A DNA stretch of 64,000 bases from Citrobacter amalonaticus (GCF_018252635.1 NZ_JAGTXM010000007.1:62001-126000); one strand, 5' to 3'. Positions 18,277-27,502 are shown, numbered from the stretch's first letter. Notes: generated by a model not told the origin, from the sequence alone. Translations and numbers: made by a program.

Positions 18277-19266
18277 ATGAACAAATGGGGCGTGGGGTTA
18301 ACCTTGCTGCTGGCATCCAGCGGCGTTCTTGCAAAGGATATTCAATTACTGAACGTGTCTTACGATCCAACGCGTGAGCTGTATGAGCAGTACAACAAAG
18401 CGTTTAGTGCACACTGGAAGCAAGAGACGGGCGATAATGTAGTGATTCGTCAGTCACACGGCGGTTCTGGCAAACAGGCGACTTCCGTTATCAACGGGAT
18501 TGAAGCGGATGTGGTGACGCTGGCGCTGGCCTATGACGTGGATGCAATTGCGGAGCGTGGTCGTATTGATAAAAACTGGATAAAACGCTTGCCTGACAAC
18601 TCTGCGCCTTACACATCCACCATTGTGTTCCTGGTTCGCAAAGGCAACCCGAAACAAATTCATGACTGGAACGATCTGGTTAAACCTGGCATTTCTGTGA
18701 TCACGCCAAACCCGAAAAGCTCCGGCGGCGCACGCTGGAATTATCTGGCGGCGTGGGGCTATGCGCTGCACCACAACAACAACGACCAGGCGAAAGCGCA
18801 GGATTTTGTGAAGGCGCTGTTTAAGAACGTCGAAGTGCTGGATTCTGGCGCACGCGGTTCGACCAATACCTTTGTGGAACGCGGCATCGGCGACGTGCTG
18901 ATCGCCTGGGAGAACGAAGCGTTGCTGGCGACCAATGAGCTGGGCAAAGATAAATTCGAAATCGTGACGCCGAGCGAATCCATTCTGGCTGAACCGACGG
19001 TCTCCGTCGTGGATAAAGTGACCGAGAAGAAAGGCACCCAGGCCGTGGCGGAAGCCTATCTGAAGTATCTCTACTCACCGGAAGGTCAGGAGATTGCGGC
19101 GAAAAACTACTACCGTCCGCGCGATGCAGAAGTGGCGAAGAAATACGAAAATGCGTTTCCGAAGCTGAAACTCTTCACCATTGATGAGGAATTCGGTGGC
19201 TGGACGAAGGCGCAGAAAGAACATTTCTCTAACGGCGGAACGTTCGATCAGATCAGCAAGCGTTAA
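18277..19266 (+). CDS. sbp: Periplasmic sulfate-binding protein
   Basis: Sulfate-binding component that feeds the CysTWA ABC transporter, in the periplasm. It has 329 residues, as in E. coli. The signal peptide runs to about residue 19 (ASSGVLA), and the mature N-terminus is [21 protein letters not shown]. Anion-binding segments [12 protein letters not shown] near 64 and [16 protein letters not shown] near 150 are intact. The start has GAGAG upstream. It is normally under CysB control; no CysB site could be defined by eye in the 108-base promoter gap. Confidence 0.97.
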   Translation: MNKWGVGLTLLLASSGVLAKDIQLLNVSYDPTRELYEQYNKAFSAHWKQETGDNVVIRQSHGGSGKQATSVINGIEADVVTLALAYDVDAIAERGRIDKNWIKRLPDNSAPYTSTIVFLVRKGNPKQIHDWNDLVKPGISVITPNPKSSGGARWNYLAAWGYALHHNNNDQAKAQDFVKALFKNVEVLDSGARGSTNTFVERGIGDVLIAWENEALLATNELGKDKFEIVTPSESILAEPTVSVVDKVTEKKGTQAVAEAYLKYLYSPEGQEIAAKNYYRPRDAEVAKKYENAFPKLKLFTIDEEFGGWTKAQKEHFSNGGTFDQISKR

Positions 19267-19284
19267 GCGCGGATTGCAGAACAG

Positions 19285-19313
19285 GCCCGGTGCATTTGCC
19301 GCCGGGCTTTTTT
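19285..19313 (+). terminator. Rho-independent terminator of sbp
   Basis: GCCCGGTG-CATTTGC-CGCCGGGC is followed by seven T residues. Confidence 0.88.
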
Positions 19314-19368
19314 ATTTGTCATCATTTTGCGTTACTCTTGCAGGCCGTTGAGATACAGGGAACGCGTT

Positions 19369-20124
19369 ATGAAAAAAACTGGCTATGGACTACTGGCCGT
19401 GGTCGTTATTGCTGTAGCGGCAGGTGTTGGCTACTGGAAACTGGCTGGAAATCCGGATGCGTTGCGTAAGATTGTCCTTGAGCAATGCCTGCCCAACCAG
19501 TTACAGCATCAAAACCCGGCACCGTGCGCCGAAGTGAAACCCGATGCCGGCTATGTGGTCTTTAAAGACCGCAATGGTCCGCTGCAATACCTGCTGATGC
19601 CGACCTGGCGCATTAACGGCACCGAGAGCCCAATGCTGGTGGAACAACACACGCCGAATTTCTTCTGGCTGGCCTGGCAGGCGCGCGATTTCATGCGCCA
19701 GAAGTATGGCGAAGAGATTCCTGACAGCGTCGTTTCACTGGCCATCAATTCACGCAGTGGACGGACGCAAAACCATTTCCACATTCATATTTCCTGTCTT
19801 CGTCCTGATGTCAGAGCACTACTGGATGCTAACCAGGTCAAAATCAGCACCCGCTGGTTACCACTGCCAGGCGGACTGCGTGGTCATGAATATCTCGCCC
19901 GTCGCGTGACGGAAAGCGAACTGGCGCAACGCAGCCCGTTTATGATGCTGGCCGAAGAGGTGCCGGAGGCGCGGGAGCGGATGGGCAGCTATGCACTGGC
20001 GCTGGCACGTCAAAGTGATGACGCTTTTGTTCTGTTGGCGACGCAGCGCAACTGGCTTACGTTTAACCGGGCGTCGGCGGAAGAAATACAGGATCACGAC
20101 TGTAAGCTCCTGACTCAGCCCTGA
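19369..20124 (+). CDS. cdh: CDP-diacylglycerol pyrophosphatase
   Basis: Hydrolyses CDP-diacylglycerol to CMP and phosphatidate. It has 251 residues, as in E. coli. An N-terminal membrane anchor (residues 5-25) is followed by a HIT-like catalytic domain with the HxH motif in [13 protein letters not shown] near residue 135. [18 protein letters not shown] near 170 is strongly conserved. The ATG at 19369 is chosen for the anchor; 14 upstream codons in the same frame run into the promoter. A terminator follows. In E. coli tpiA is the next gene; here 7.4 kb of accessory genes intervene. Confidence 0.94.
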   Translation: MKKTGYGLLAVVVIAVAAGVGYWKLAGNPDALRKIVLEQCLPNQLQHQNPAPCAEVKPDAGYVVFKDRNGPLQYLLMPTWRINGTESPMLVEQHTPNFFWLAWQARDFMRQKYGEEIPDSVVSLAINSRSGRTQNHFHIHISCLRPDVRALLDANQVKISTRWLPLPGGLRGHEYLARRVTESELAQRSPFMMLAEEVPEARERMGSYALALARQSDDAFVLLATQRNWLTFNRASAEEIQDHDCKLLTQP

Positions 20125-20131
20125 GTCGACA

Positions 20132-20155
20132 CGCCGATGTTCTGTCGGCGTTTTT
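20132..20155 (+). terminator. Rho-independent terminator of cdh
   Basis: CGCCGA-TGTTCTG-TCGGCG is followed by TTTTT, eight bases after the cdh stop. Confidence 0.88.
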
Positions 20156-20207
20156 CTGTACAACCTCTCACTTCCGACCGGCGATGATGTATCGTTGGTT
20201 AAAATAA

Positions 20208-20253
20208 TGTGAATTTGATCAAAAGATATAAAGGTATACCTTTATATCTTTTG
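20208..20253 (+). promoter_or_regulatory. 34-bp perfect palindrome, probable GntR operator, with overlapping CRP-like site
   Basis: Bases 20220-20253 form a perfect 34-bp palindrome centred on GGTATACC, with arms CAAAAGATATAAAGGTA and its complement. The core resembles operators of HutC-type GntR regulators. A CRP-like TGTGA-N6-TCAAA at 20208-20223 abuts and overlaps it. It sits about 140 bases before the GPH transporter gene that opens an operon containing a GntR/UTRA regulator, so it is the likely operator. Confidence 0.65.
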
Positions 20254-20391
20254 TGGTTCCATTACACTCCCACATAACGCCTGATCCTGGCTTTCCGAAT
20301 CATGCGTTAATCATAAAAGCTTTTATTTCACGTAGTTACGTCATCCTTTTTTCGACATTCTTGTGCCCAACGGCGCAAAAGGAATACCGAT

Positions 20392-21726
20392 ATGAAATTG
20401 TCTATCGTGGAAAAAATAGGTTTCGGCGCCGGGGATATGGCGATCAACGTAGTGATTATTGCCATGCAGTTACTACTGGCATATTTCTACACGGATATTT
20501 ACGGTTTACGTGCAACGGATGTGGGTGTGCTGCTGGTGGTTGTACGGATGATCGATGCCATTATCGATCCGGCAATGGGAATGCTGACTGACAAAGTGTC
20601 GACCCGCTGGGGACGCTATCGCCCGTGGTTGTTATGGTTTGCCATTCCATTCGGTTTTGCCGTTTATCTCATGTTCATCACGCCGGATATGGCGTATACG
20701 GCGAAGCTGGCATGGGCTTACTTCACTTACATCCTGATGACGCTGGTTTATACGGCGATCACCATTCCTTATATCTCGCTGATTGGCGTTATCACGGACG
20801 ATCCGGGTGAGCGTCTGAGCGCCAACGGGTATCGTTTTGTGATGACCAAGATCGCCGCGTTTCTGGTGACGATTGTGGTTCCTGTGCTGGCGGTCTGGCT
20901 GGGACAGGGCAATAAAGCGCTGGGTTATCAGCTCTCTATGGGCCTGATGGGGGCGATGGGGGCCGTGCTGTTTATCTTCTGCTTTATGACCACCCGCGAA
21001 CGCAGCGAACCTGAACTGCCGTCACTGTCAGTCAAACAGCAGTTCACGAATCTGTTGCGCAACGATCAATGGCTGATTCTGGGCGTGGTGATTATGTTGC
21101 TGATGTGCGGCTACGTGATCCGCGGCTCGGTCGCCGCCTATTACGCCAAATATTATCTCAACGGCGGTGACAGCCTGATTTCACCGTTCCTGACCGTTGG
21201 CGTCGTGGCATCTATTCTGGCGATGATTGCGACCACGTGGGTAACGAAGTTCTGGGACAAAATAAAAATGTTCCGCTACACCCAACTGTTGACCTTCGCG
21301 CTGAGTATCGGCATGTATCTCTGCGTCGGGCAGCAGAACCTGATCCTCGCCTTTGTCTTTTACTTCCTCATCAACTTCTTCTGCGATATGCAAATGCCGG
21401 TGTTCTGGTCTTCGATCGCGGAGGCGGTTGATTACGGCGAGAAGAAAACCGGGCTGCGCGTGTCGGGACTGGCTTTCGGCGGCATTCTGTTCTTTCAGAA
21501 ATTCGGGATGGGGATTGCCGGCGGTGTCCTCGGCTTCCTGCTGAGCCATTTCGGCTACCAGGCGGATGTCCAGCAGAGCGCGAGCTCGCTAACCGGCATT
21601 GCGCTGATGATGACGCTCATCCCCGCTATCTTCCATCTGGTGGTTGGCGTGGTGATGAAAAAGTATCTGATCAACAACGATTATTACCGCGATATCCAGA
21701 GTGAACTGGCGCAACGGCAGGCGTGA
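20392..21726 (+). CDS. GPH-family sugar/nucleoside cation symporter (MelB-like)
   Basis: A 444-residue inner-membrane transporter with about twelve helices of the glycoside-pentoside-hexuronide (GPH) family. Family marks are EKIGFGAGDMAINV at residue 6, MIDAIIDPAMGMLTDK near 54 with the cation-binding Asp residues, and RWGRYRPWLLW near 74. AAAGGA lies nine bases before the ATG. It is the first gene of a cluster with a riboside kinase, an ADP-ribosylglycohydrolase and a GntR regulator, and has the position and content of Salmonella STM4065. The substrate is unknown; a nucleoside-like riboside is suggested by the kinase next to it. Confidence 0.85.
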   Translation: MKLSIVEKIGFGAGDMAINVVIIAMQLLLAYFYTDIYGLRATDVGVLLVVVRMIDAIIDPAMGMLTDKVSTRWGRYRPWLLWFAIPFGFAVYLMFITPDMAYTAKLAWAYFTYILMTLVYTAITIPYISLIGVITDDPGERLSANGYRFVMTKIAAFLVTIVVPVLAVWLGQGNKALGYQLSMGLMGAMGAVLFIFCFMTTRERSEPELPSLSVKQQFTNLLRNDQWLILGVVIMLLMCGYVIRGSVAAYYAKYYLNGGDSLISPFLTVGVVASILAMIATTWVTKFWDKIKMFRYTQLLTFALSIGMYLCVGQQNLILAFVFYFLINFFCDMQMPVFWSSIAEAVDYGEKKTGLRVSGLAFGGILFFQKFGMGIAGGVLGFLLSHFGYQADVQQSASSLTGIALMMTLIPAIFHLVVGVVMKKYLINNDYYRDIQSELAQRQA

Positions 21727-21736
21727 GGAGGAGCAG

Positions 21737-22687
21737 ATGAGTCATCTCAACAAAGTCTGGGTGATTGGCGATGCGTCCGTGGATCTGGTGCCGGAAGGCG
21801 TGGACACCTACCTGAAATGCCCGGGCGGTGCATCGGCTAACGTCGCCGTCTGTATCGCGCGACTGGGTGGCGACTGTGAGTTTATCGGCTGTCTCGGAGA
21901 GGATGATGCCGGACGTTTCCTTCGCCAGACGCTGGCGGAAAACGGAGTTGGCGTAGGATCACTGCGCCTCGACCCGCAGCAAACCAGCGCGGTGCTGATC
22001 GTCAATCTGACGCCAGAAGGCGAACGTAGTTTTACCTATCTGGTGCATCCCGGTGCGGACACTTTTGTTTCGGTACGGGATTTACCGACCTTTAGCGCCA
22101 ACGAGTGGTTTTACTTCAGCTCGATTGGCCTGACCGACAGTCCGGCGCGCGAGGCGTGTCTGGAAGGGGCCAGACGCATGAAGGCGGCGGGCGGGCACGT
22201 CATGTTCGACGTCAACCTGCGCGTCAGTATGTGGCGGAATGCCGATGAAATCGCGCCCTTACTCGCGCAATCTATAGCGCTGGCCTCCATCTGCAAGGTT
22301 TCTGCTGATGAGCTCTGTTGGATGGGCAAGGTCGAACGCTGGCAGGACGCACGCTATCTGATGCGTGATTTCGGTTGTGAAACCAGCGTTATCTCACTAG
22401 GCGATGCAGGAGCGTACCTAGTGACGCCAGAGGGCGAATGCGCGTTCCCGGCCGCGAAAATTTCCGTGGTGGATACCACCGGCGCGGGCGATGCCTTTGT
22501 CGGCGGACTGCTTTACACCCTTTCACAAGCCGCTTTCTGGGACAGTCGCCTGCTTGCACAGGCGATCGATACAGCCAATGCCTGCGGCGCGATGGTGGTC
22601 ACGGCAAAAGGGGCGATGACCGCGCTGCCTTACCCTGAACAGCTTGCGGCTTTTCGCGCCAGCCATCCGCTGGAAAAATTATGCTAA
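21737..22687 (+). CDS. PfkB-family kinase, aminoimidazole riboside kinase type
   Basis: A 316-residue ribokinase/PfkB-family kinase, closely similar to Salmonella STM4066, which phosphorylates aminoimidazole riboside to the purine intermediate AIR. Motifs include VIGDASVDLVPE near residue 9, KCPGGASANVAVCIARLGG near 27 and the anion-hole/catalytic motif DTTGAGDAFVGG at 246-257, with Asp252 as the likely base. The ATG at 21737 has GAGGAG upstream and starts ten bases after the transporter stop. The Salmonella enzyme's natural substrate remains uncertain, since aminoimidazole riboside is not an obvious nutrient. Assignment to this subgroup rests on remembered sequence similarity. Confidence 0.88.
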   Translation: MSHLNKVWVIGDASVDLVPEGVDTYLKCPGGASANVAVCIARLGGDCEFIGCLGEDDAGRFLRQTLAENGVGVGSLRLDPQQTSAVLIVNLTPEGERSFTYLVHPGADTFVSVRDLPTFSANEWFYFSSIGLTDSPAREACLEGARRMKAAGGHVMFDVNLRVSMWRNADEIAPLLAQSIALASICKVSADELCWMGKVERWQDARYLMRDFGCETSVISLGDAGAYLVTPEGECAFPAAKISVVDTTGAGDAFVGGLLYTLSQAAFWDSRLLAQAIDTANACGAMVVTAKGAMTALPYPEQLAAFRASHPLEKLC

Positions 22688-22705
22688 ACCGTTAAGGAGT
22701 CATTC

Positions 22706-23746
22706 ATGCACGTTGAAATTAACAAAATACTGGGCTGCCTGATTGGTGCCGCTGCGGCGGACGCGATGGGCGCGGCGACCGAAGTGCGTACTCAGCAACA
22801 GATTCGCGACTACTTCGGTGGCTGGGTGACCGGGTTTGAGAAACCGCCCGCCGATACGTTTGGTCGCTGTAACGAAGCCGGAATGTGTACCGATGACTTT
22901 ATTCAGGCGAAGTACATCATGGACGCCCTGCTACAGCATCATCGTCAGGTTAGCGATGAAGCAATGCGTGAAGCCTTCCAGCGCTGGCTGGCCTATCCGT
23001 TCTACGCCAATTTTACCGGACCAACCACCCGGGCCGCGATGAAAGCCATCTTTAACGATAACCGCGCCTCGCTTCAGGGTGAACTGGAAGGCGAAAAACA
23101 GTCGGTGCAAATCATTAATAAAGGTAATGCGGAAGCCACCAACGGCGCGGCAATGAAGATTTGGCCTGCTGCCGTATTGCATCCTGGCGATATAGAAAAA
23201 GCGATTCAGACTGCGCTGGATATCTGCCGCTTTACTCACAACAACGTACTGGCGATGTCAGGTGCCGCGGCGATGGCGGCGGCAACCAGCGAGGCGCTAC
23301 AGTCCGTGGCGAGTGCGGAAAGCATCATTGCAGCCGGGATTTACGGCGCCGATCGGGGCTACGCGCTGGCGGCAGAACAGGGTGCTATGATGGTTGCCGG
23401 GCCGTCGGTGGCACGTCGTATTGAACTGGCGGTGGCGATCGGCAAGCGGCACGCCCACTGGGAGACGGCGATTGTCGAGATTGCCGATATCATCGGGTCC
23501 GGACTGCACGTCAGCGAGGCGGTGCCGGCGGCGTTTGGTCTGTTCGCGTGTTGTCCGGATTCTGCCGTTGATGCTATTATTTCCGCCGTTAATATCGGCA
23601 ATGACACCGATACCGTCGCCACCATGGTTGGGGCACTCTCCGGCGCCTGGCACGGTGCTGATGCTTTTCCTGCCGACTATTTAACTACCGTTAATCGTAT
23701 GAATCATTTCGATTTGGCTGAACTCGCCAGACAGATTAAAGGGTAG
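22706..23746 (+). CDS. ADP-ribosylglycohydrolase-family protein
   Basis: A 346-residue member of the ADP-ribosylglycohydrolase (DraG/ARH) family, binuclear Mg/Mn hydrolases that cleave N- or O-ribosyl bonds. The N-terminal CLIGAAAADAMGAATE (residues 11-26), the metal motif CTDDFIQ (61-67) and the C-terminal metal motif IGNDTDTVATMVGALSGAWHG near 295 are all present, so it is probably active. TTAAGGAG lies eight bases before the ATG. It is the third gene of the cluster, equivalent to STM4067. In context it may release a ribosyl group from an imported riboside before or after phosphorylation; this role is inferred. Confidence 0.88.
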   Translation: MHVEINKILGCLIGAAAADAMGAATEVRTQQQIRDYFGGWVTGFEKPPADTFGRCNEAGMCTDDFIQAKYIMDALLQHHRQVSDEAMREAFQRWLAYPFYANFTGPTTRAAMKAIFNDNRASLQGELEGEKQSVQIINKGNAEATNGAAMKIWPAAVLHPGDIEKAIQTALDICRFTHNNVLAMSGAAAMAAATSEALQSVASAESIIAAGIYGADRGYALAAEQGAMMVAGPSVARRIELAVAIGKRHAHWETAIVEIADIIGSGLHVSEAVPAAFGLFACCPDSAVDAIISAVNIGNDTDTVATMVGALSGAWHGADAFPADYLTTVNRMNHFDLAELARQIKG

Positions 23747-23807
23747 TGCGCTGCCCTACGGGGGCGGCGACACCCGTCCCCGACTGGCAGACTTTGAGGT
23801 AAATGGC

Positions 23808-24530
23808 TTGCAGGTTGATAAAACGAGTTTCACTCCGCTGTATAAGCAGTTGTTTTATATCATCTGCCAGCAGATCCAGAACGGCACCCTGCCGCTGGGG
23901 AGTCAGTTGCCAACGCAAAAAGCGATTGCGCAAACCTATAATGTGTCGCTGATCGTCGTGAAGCAGGCGTGGAGTGAGTTGATTAACGCCGGTGTGATCA
24001 CCTCTCAGCGCGGAAGTGGTTCTGTGGTGAGCGCGGTGCCGGAAGGCGTCAGCTATGGCCATACCTTTCGCGGGATCACCAGCGATCTGCGTGATGCCAG
24101 CGTGGCGGTTGAAAACCGCATTCTGGAGATTGCCACACGTCGGGCGCGTGACGCGCAGGAAGATGGTTTAAGCCTGCCGGCTCATCATCACTATCTCTAT
24201 ATTTCTCGGGTGCGATACCTGAATAATCGTCCGTTTAACCACGAGAAAATTTATCTCGATCTCTCCTTTTTCCCGGGGCTCACGCTGACGGCTGATGAAC
24301 TGGCCCATACCTCGCTTTATCATCTGTTGAATGTGAAAAGCGATTCTGCGATCGAAAAAGTCGATGCCATTCTGCCCAGCGCCGATCTCTGCGAGAAGTT
24401 GCAGATTGCTGAGAACAAACCGCTTCTTTCCGTGGCGCGTCAGACGTTTATGGCGGGAGAAGAGCATCCCTTTGAGTATTGCCGCTACTATGTGCTGTCT
24501 GATTACTTCGGCGAAATCCATTATCACTAA
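23808..24530 (+). CDS. GntR-family (HutC/UTRA) transcriptional regulator
   Basis: A 240-residue regulator with an N-terminal winged helix-turn-helix (residues 8-72: TPLYKQLFYIICQQIQNG, LPTQKAIAQTYNVSLIVVKQ, SQRGSGSVV) and a C-terminal UTRA ligand-binding domain (about 95-238, ending EYCRYYVLSDYFGEIHYH). The start appears to be TTG at 23808, with GAGGT seven bases upstream. No ATG or GTG in this frame gives a complete HTH. It is the fourth gene of the cluster and the counterpart of STM4068. It probably represses the operon through the palindrome at 20220-20253. Confidence 0.87.
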   Translation: MQVDKTSFTPLYKQLFYIICQQIQNGTLPLGSQLPTQKAIAQTYNVSLIVVKQAWSELINAGVITSQRGSGSVVSAVPEGVSYGHTFRGITSDLRDASVAVENRILEIATRRARDAQEDGLSLPAHHHYLYISRVRYLNNRPFNHEKIYLDLSFFPGLTLTADELAHTSLYHLLNVKSDSAIEKVDAILPSADLCEKLQIAENKPLLSVARQTFMAGEEHPFEYCRYYVLSDYFGEIHYH

Positions 24531-24614
24531 CCCTCTGCTTTTTTAGGGGAAGATGCGCGTTTACAGAAGGGATATGCCCCCGTATTCTTGTTAAAAAAAC
24601 AACAGGAGACAGGC

Positions 24615-25919
24615 ATGTCGCTCTGGTTTTCACACCCTCTGTTTCTGCCTTCGCTGGTGGTGATTGTCACCATCCTGCTCTGGGCCGCCTCGCTCTTGCC
24701 GGAATTTATCACTGCGCTGCTGTTTTTCACCGTGGCGATGGTGGCGAAAATTGCCCCACCGGATGTCATCTTTGGCGGCTTTGCCTCCTCGGCGTTCTGG
24801 CTGGTATTCAGCGGCTTTGTACTGGGTGTGGCGATCCGCAAAACCGGACTGGCGGACAGGGCGGCAAGAGCGCTGTCATCACGGCTGACTGAGTCCTGGC
24901 CGCTGATGGTTTCAAGCGTGGTGCTGTTGAGCTATGCGCTGGCGTTTGTGATGCCCTCCAATATGGGACGTATCGCGCTGCTGATGCCTGTCGTTGCAGC
25001 GATGGCGAAACGCGCCGGGATACTCGATGGCACCCGTGCGTGGTATGGTCTGGCGCTTGCCGTGGGTTTTGGCACTTTTCAGCTTTCCGCCACCATTCTG
25101 CCCGCTAACGTGCCGAACCTTGTGATGAGCGGGGCGGCGGAAGGGTCGTACGGTATCCACCTGAACTATCTGCCTTACCTGCTTCTGCATACGCCGGTAT
25201 TAGGTTGGCTGAAAGGCGGGTTGTTGATTGCGCTGATCTGCTGGCTGTTTCCCGGAAAACCCCATGTACCGCGGGAATTTACGCCACCGGAGCCGATGAG
25301 CCGCGACGAAAAACGGCTGGCCTGGATGCTGGCAGTGGTACTGGTGATGTGGGTCAGTGAAAGCTGGCATGGCATTGGCCCGGCGTGGACCGGACTGGCG
25401 GCCGCGGTCATCACCCTGTTGCCGCGCGTGGGGTTTATCAACGGAGAGGAGTTTTCCACGGGAGTTAACATCCGTACCTGTATTTATGTTGCCGGTATTC
25501 TTGGGCTGGCAAGCGTCGTGACGCAAACCGGTATTGGCGATGCGGTCGGTGAGGCGCTGCTGCACGTGATGCCGCTGGATCCGGATAAACCCTTTACCAG
25601 TTTTCTCGCCCTGACCGGCATCACCACCGCGCTTAACTTCATCATGACCGCCAACGGCGTGCCGGCGCTGTATACCACCCTGGCGCAGAGCTTTTCGGAG
25701 GCAACGCAATTTCCGCTGCTGTCGGTAATTATGATTCAGGTGCTGGGCTATTCAACGCCGCTGCTGCCGTATCAGGCGTCGCCTATTGTGGTGGCGATGG
25801 CGCTTGGGAAAGTACCGGCCCGGGCCGGGATGTTGCTGTGCCTGGTACTGGCGGTAGCGACGTATCTGGTCCTGCTGCCGCTGGACTATGTGTGGTTTAA
25901 TCTATTAGGAAAATTGTAG
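24615..25919 (+). CDS. SLC13/CitT-ArsB superfamily permease
   Basis: A 434-residue hydrophobic protein with about eleven membrane helices, resembling divalent anion:sodium symporters and related permeases. Re-entrant-loop-like segments are AFVMPSNMGRIALLMPVVAAMA near residue 110 and FIMTANGVPALYTTLA near 345. The ATG at 24615 has AGGAG upstream; nine extra in-frame codons were discarded. It lies 84 bases after the GntR gene, with no clear terminator between, so it may belong to the same transcript or have its own promoter. Substrate unknown; organic acids are typical of the superfamily. Confidence 0.75.
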   Translation: MSLWFSHPLFLPSLVVIVTILLWAASLLPEFITALLFFTVAMVAKIAPPDVIFGGFASSAFWLVFSGFVLGVAIRKTGLADRAARALSSRLTESWPLMVSSVVLLSYALAFVMPSNMGRIALLMPVVAAMAKRAGILDGTRAWYGLALAVGFGTFQLSATILPANVPNLVMSGAAEGSYGIHLNYLPYLLLHTPVLGWLKGGLLIALICWLFPGKPHVPREFTPPEPMSRDEKRLAWMLAVVLVMWVSESWHGIGPAWTGLAAAVITLLPRVGFINGEEFSTGVNIRTCIYVAGILGLASVVTQTGIGDAVGEALLHVMPLDPDKPFTSFLALTGITTALNFIMTANGVPALYTTLAQSFSEATQFPLLSVIMIQVLGYSTPLLPYQASPIVVAMALGKVPARAGMLLCLVLAVATYLVLLPLDYVWFNLLGKL

Positions 25920-25990
25920 GGTAATTGACTGATAATTTGATTTTGTGAGAGGGCGGTGAGATTTACCCGCACGAATGGCGGTTAATATCA

Positions 25991-26004
25991 AAACGCATAC
26001 TTAT
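25991..26004. promoter_or_regulatory. Short inverted repeat upstream of the second anion transporter
   Basis: CGCATA-CT-TATGCG is a 6-bp-arm inverted repeat, 25 bases before the start codon of the next gene. It could be an operator. No known regulator was matched. Confidence 0.3.
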
Positions 26005-26029
26005 GCGCAGGATACTCAAGGATTGATCC

Positions 26030-27502
26030 ATGGAAAGCTTGACCCCCATTCGCTGTTGGCCAGCCATTATTTCGATCGTTATCACACTGACTATCTGGTT
26101 TATTATCCCTTGCCCAGCGGACGTGACGCCTCAGGCGTGGCATCTGCTGGCGCTGTTTATCGGCACGATCGCCGCCATTATCGGTAAAGCGATGCCTATC
26201 GGGGCGATTGCCGTTGTGGCGATCATGCTGGTGGCGATGACCGGCGTGACGAATCCCGGCAAGCCAGCTGCGGCGCTTAACGATGCGCTGAGTGGCTTTT
26301 CCAATCAATTGATCTGGTTGATCGGTTTATCGATCATGCTGTCACAAAGCTTGCTGAAAACAGGACTTGGGGCGCGTATCGGCTACGGATTTATTGCGTT
26401 GTTTGGTAAGCGAACCTTAGGTATCGCGTGGGCATTAACCCTCGCAGAAACGCTGATTGCCCCCGTCACACCAAGTAACACAGCACGCGGTGGCGGCATC
26501 ATTCACCCGGTGATGCGCGCCATTGCCGACAGCCTTGGGTCGCAGCCGGGTAATAGTGAAAATGGCTCAACGGGTCGTTACCTGGCGCTGGTGAATTACA
26601 ACATTAACCCGATCAGTTCGGCGATGTTCATCACCGCAACGGCGCCTAACCCTCTCATTGTCACCTTTTTGAATGAGGGGACGGATGGGGTTCTGAACAT
26701 GACATGGGGGATGTGGGCTATAGCGGCGCTTCTGCCGGCGGTAGTCTCACTGCTGGTGATGCCCATCGTTATCTGGTGGCTCTATCCGCCCGCCATTACC
26801 CGCACGCCCGATGCGCCGCAGTTCGCCCGGCAAAAGCTGGATCTTCTCGGCCCGCTGTCGCTAGCGGAAAAAATCACGCTGGCGGTGTTCATTCTGCTGC
26901 TTTGTTTGTGGGCCGGCGTTCCGGCGATGATCATGGGCAGCGGCTGGACCGTTAACCCCACCAGCGCGGCGCTGATCGGTTTATCGATTCTGTTGGTGAC
27001 GGGGGTATTACACTGGGAGGACATCCTTAAGTGCCGCGGCGCGTGGGATACCATCGTCTGGTTTGCCGCACTGGTGATGATGGCGGATTTCCTCAGCAAA
27101 CTGGGGCTGGTTGGTTGGCTCGCGTCCAGCGTTGGTACGGCAATCGATCACCTTGGCGTCCACTGGAGCGTTGCGACGCTGCTGTTGATCCTGCTTTACG
27201 TCTATTCACACTACTTTTTCGCCAGTACCACGGCGCATATCACAGCCATGTTCTCCGCCTTCTTCATCGCGGGGCTAGGTCTGGGCGCGCCGCCGGCTCT
27301 GCTGGGACTGATGCTCGGTTTCTCTTCCTCGCTGATGATGTCGCTCACCCACTATGGCACAGGTACTGCGCCGATTATTTTTGGCTCTGGCTACGCGACG
27401 TTGGCAGAGTGGTGGAAAACGGGGCTGGTGATGAGTGTGGTGAATCTGACTATCTGGGCGGTGACCGGGGCTTTCTGGTGGCACTGGCTGGGATACTGGT
27501 AA
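26030..27502 (+). CDS. DASS-family anion transporter (CitT/TtdT-like)
   Basis: A 490-residue inner-membrane protein of the divalent anion:Na+ symporter family, the length of E. coli CitT and TtdT (487). It carries both family SNT-type motifs: PVTPSNTARGGGIIHPV near residue 145 and FFASTTAHITAMFSAFF near 390. The LIWLIGLSIMLSQSLLKTGLG segment near 93 is also typical. AAGGATTGATCC precedes the ATG. It lies 110 bases after the other SLC13-type gene on the same strand; the two proteins are clearly different from each other. Likely substrates are di- or tricarboxylates such as tartrate, citrate or succinate. Confidence 0.84.
   Translation: MESLTPIRCWPAIISIVITLTIWFIIPCPADVTPQAWHLLALFIGTIAAIIGKAMPIGAIAVVAIMLVAMTGVTNPGKPAAALNDALSGFSNQLIWLIGLSIMLSQSLLKTGLGARIGYGFIALFGKRTLGIAWALTLAETLIAPVTPSNTARGGGIIHPVMRAIADSLGSQPGNSENGSTGRYLALVNYNINPISSAMFITATAPNPLIVTFLNEGTDGVLNMTWGMWAIAALLPAVVSLLVMPIVIWWLYPPAITRTPDAPQFARQKLDLLGPLSLAEKITLAVFILLLCLWAGVPAMIMGSGWTVNPTSAALIGLSILLVTGVLHWEDILKCRGAWDTIVWFAALVMMADFLSKLGLVGWLASSVGTAIDHLGVHWSVATLLLILLYVYSHYFFASTTAHITAMFSAFFIAGLGLGAPPALLGLMLGFSSSLMMSLTHYGTGTAPIIFGSGYATLAEWWKTGLVMSVVNLTIWAVTGAFWWHWLGYW

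Noticed and set aside
24531-24614. Terminator after the GntR gene
   Set aside because: The short CCCT/AGGG pairing around a T-run is too weak to call; read-through into the next transporter remains possible.
20392-27502. lsr (autoinducer-2) operon expected between cdh and tpiA by analogy with Salmonella
   Set aside because: No lsr gene is present; only the STM4065-4068-like cluster and two anion transporters fill the gap.
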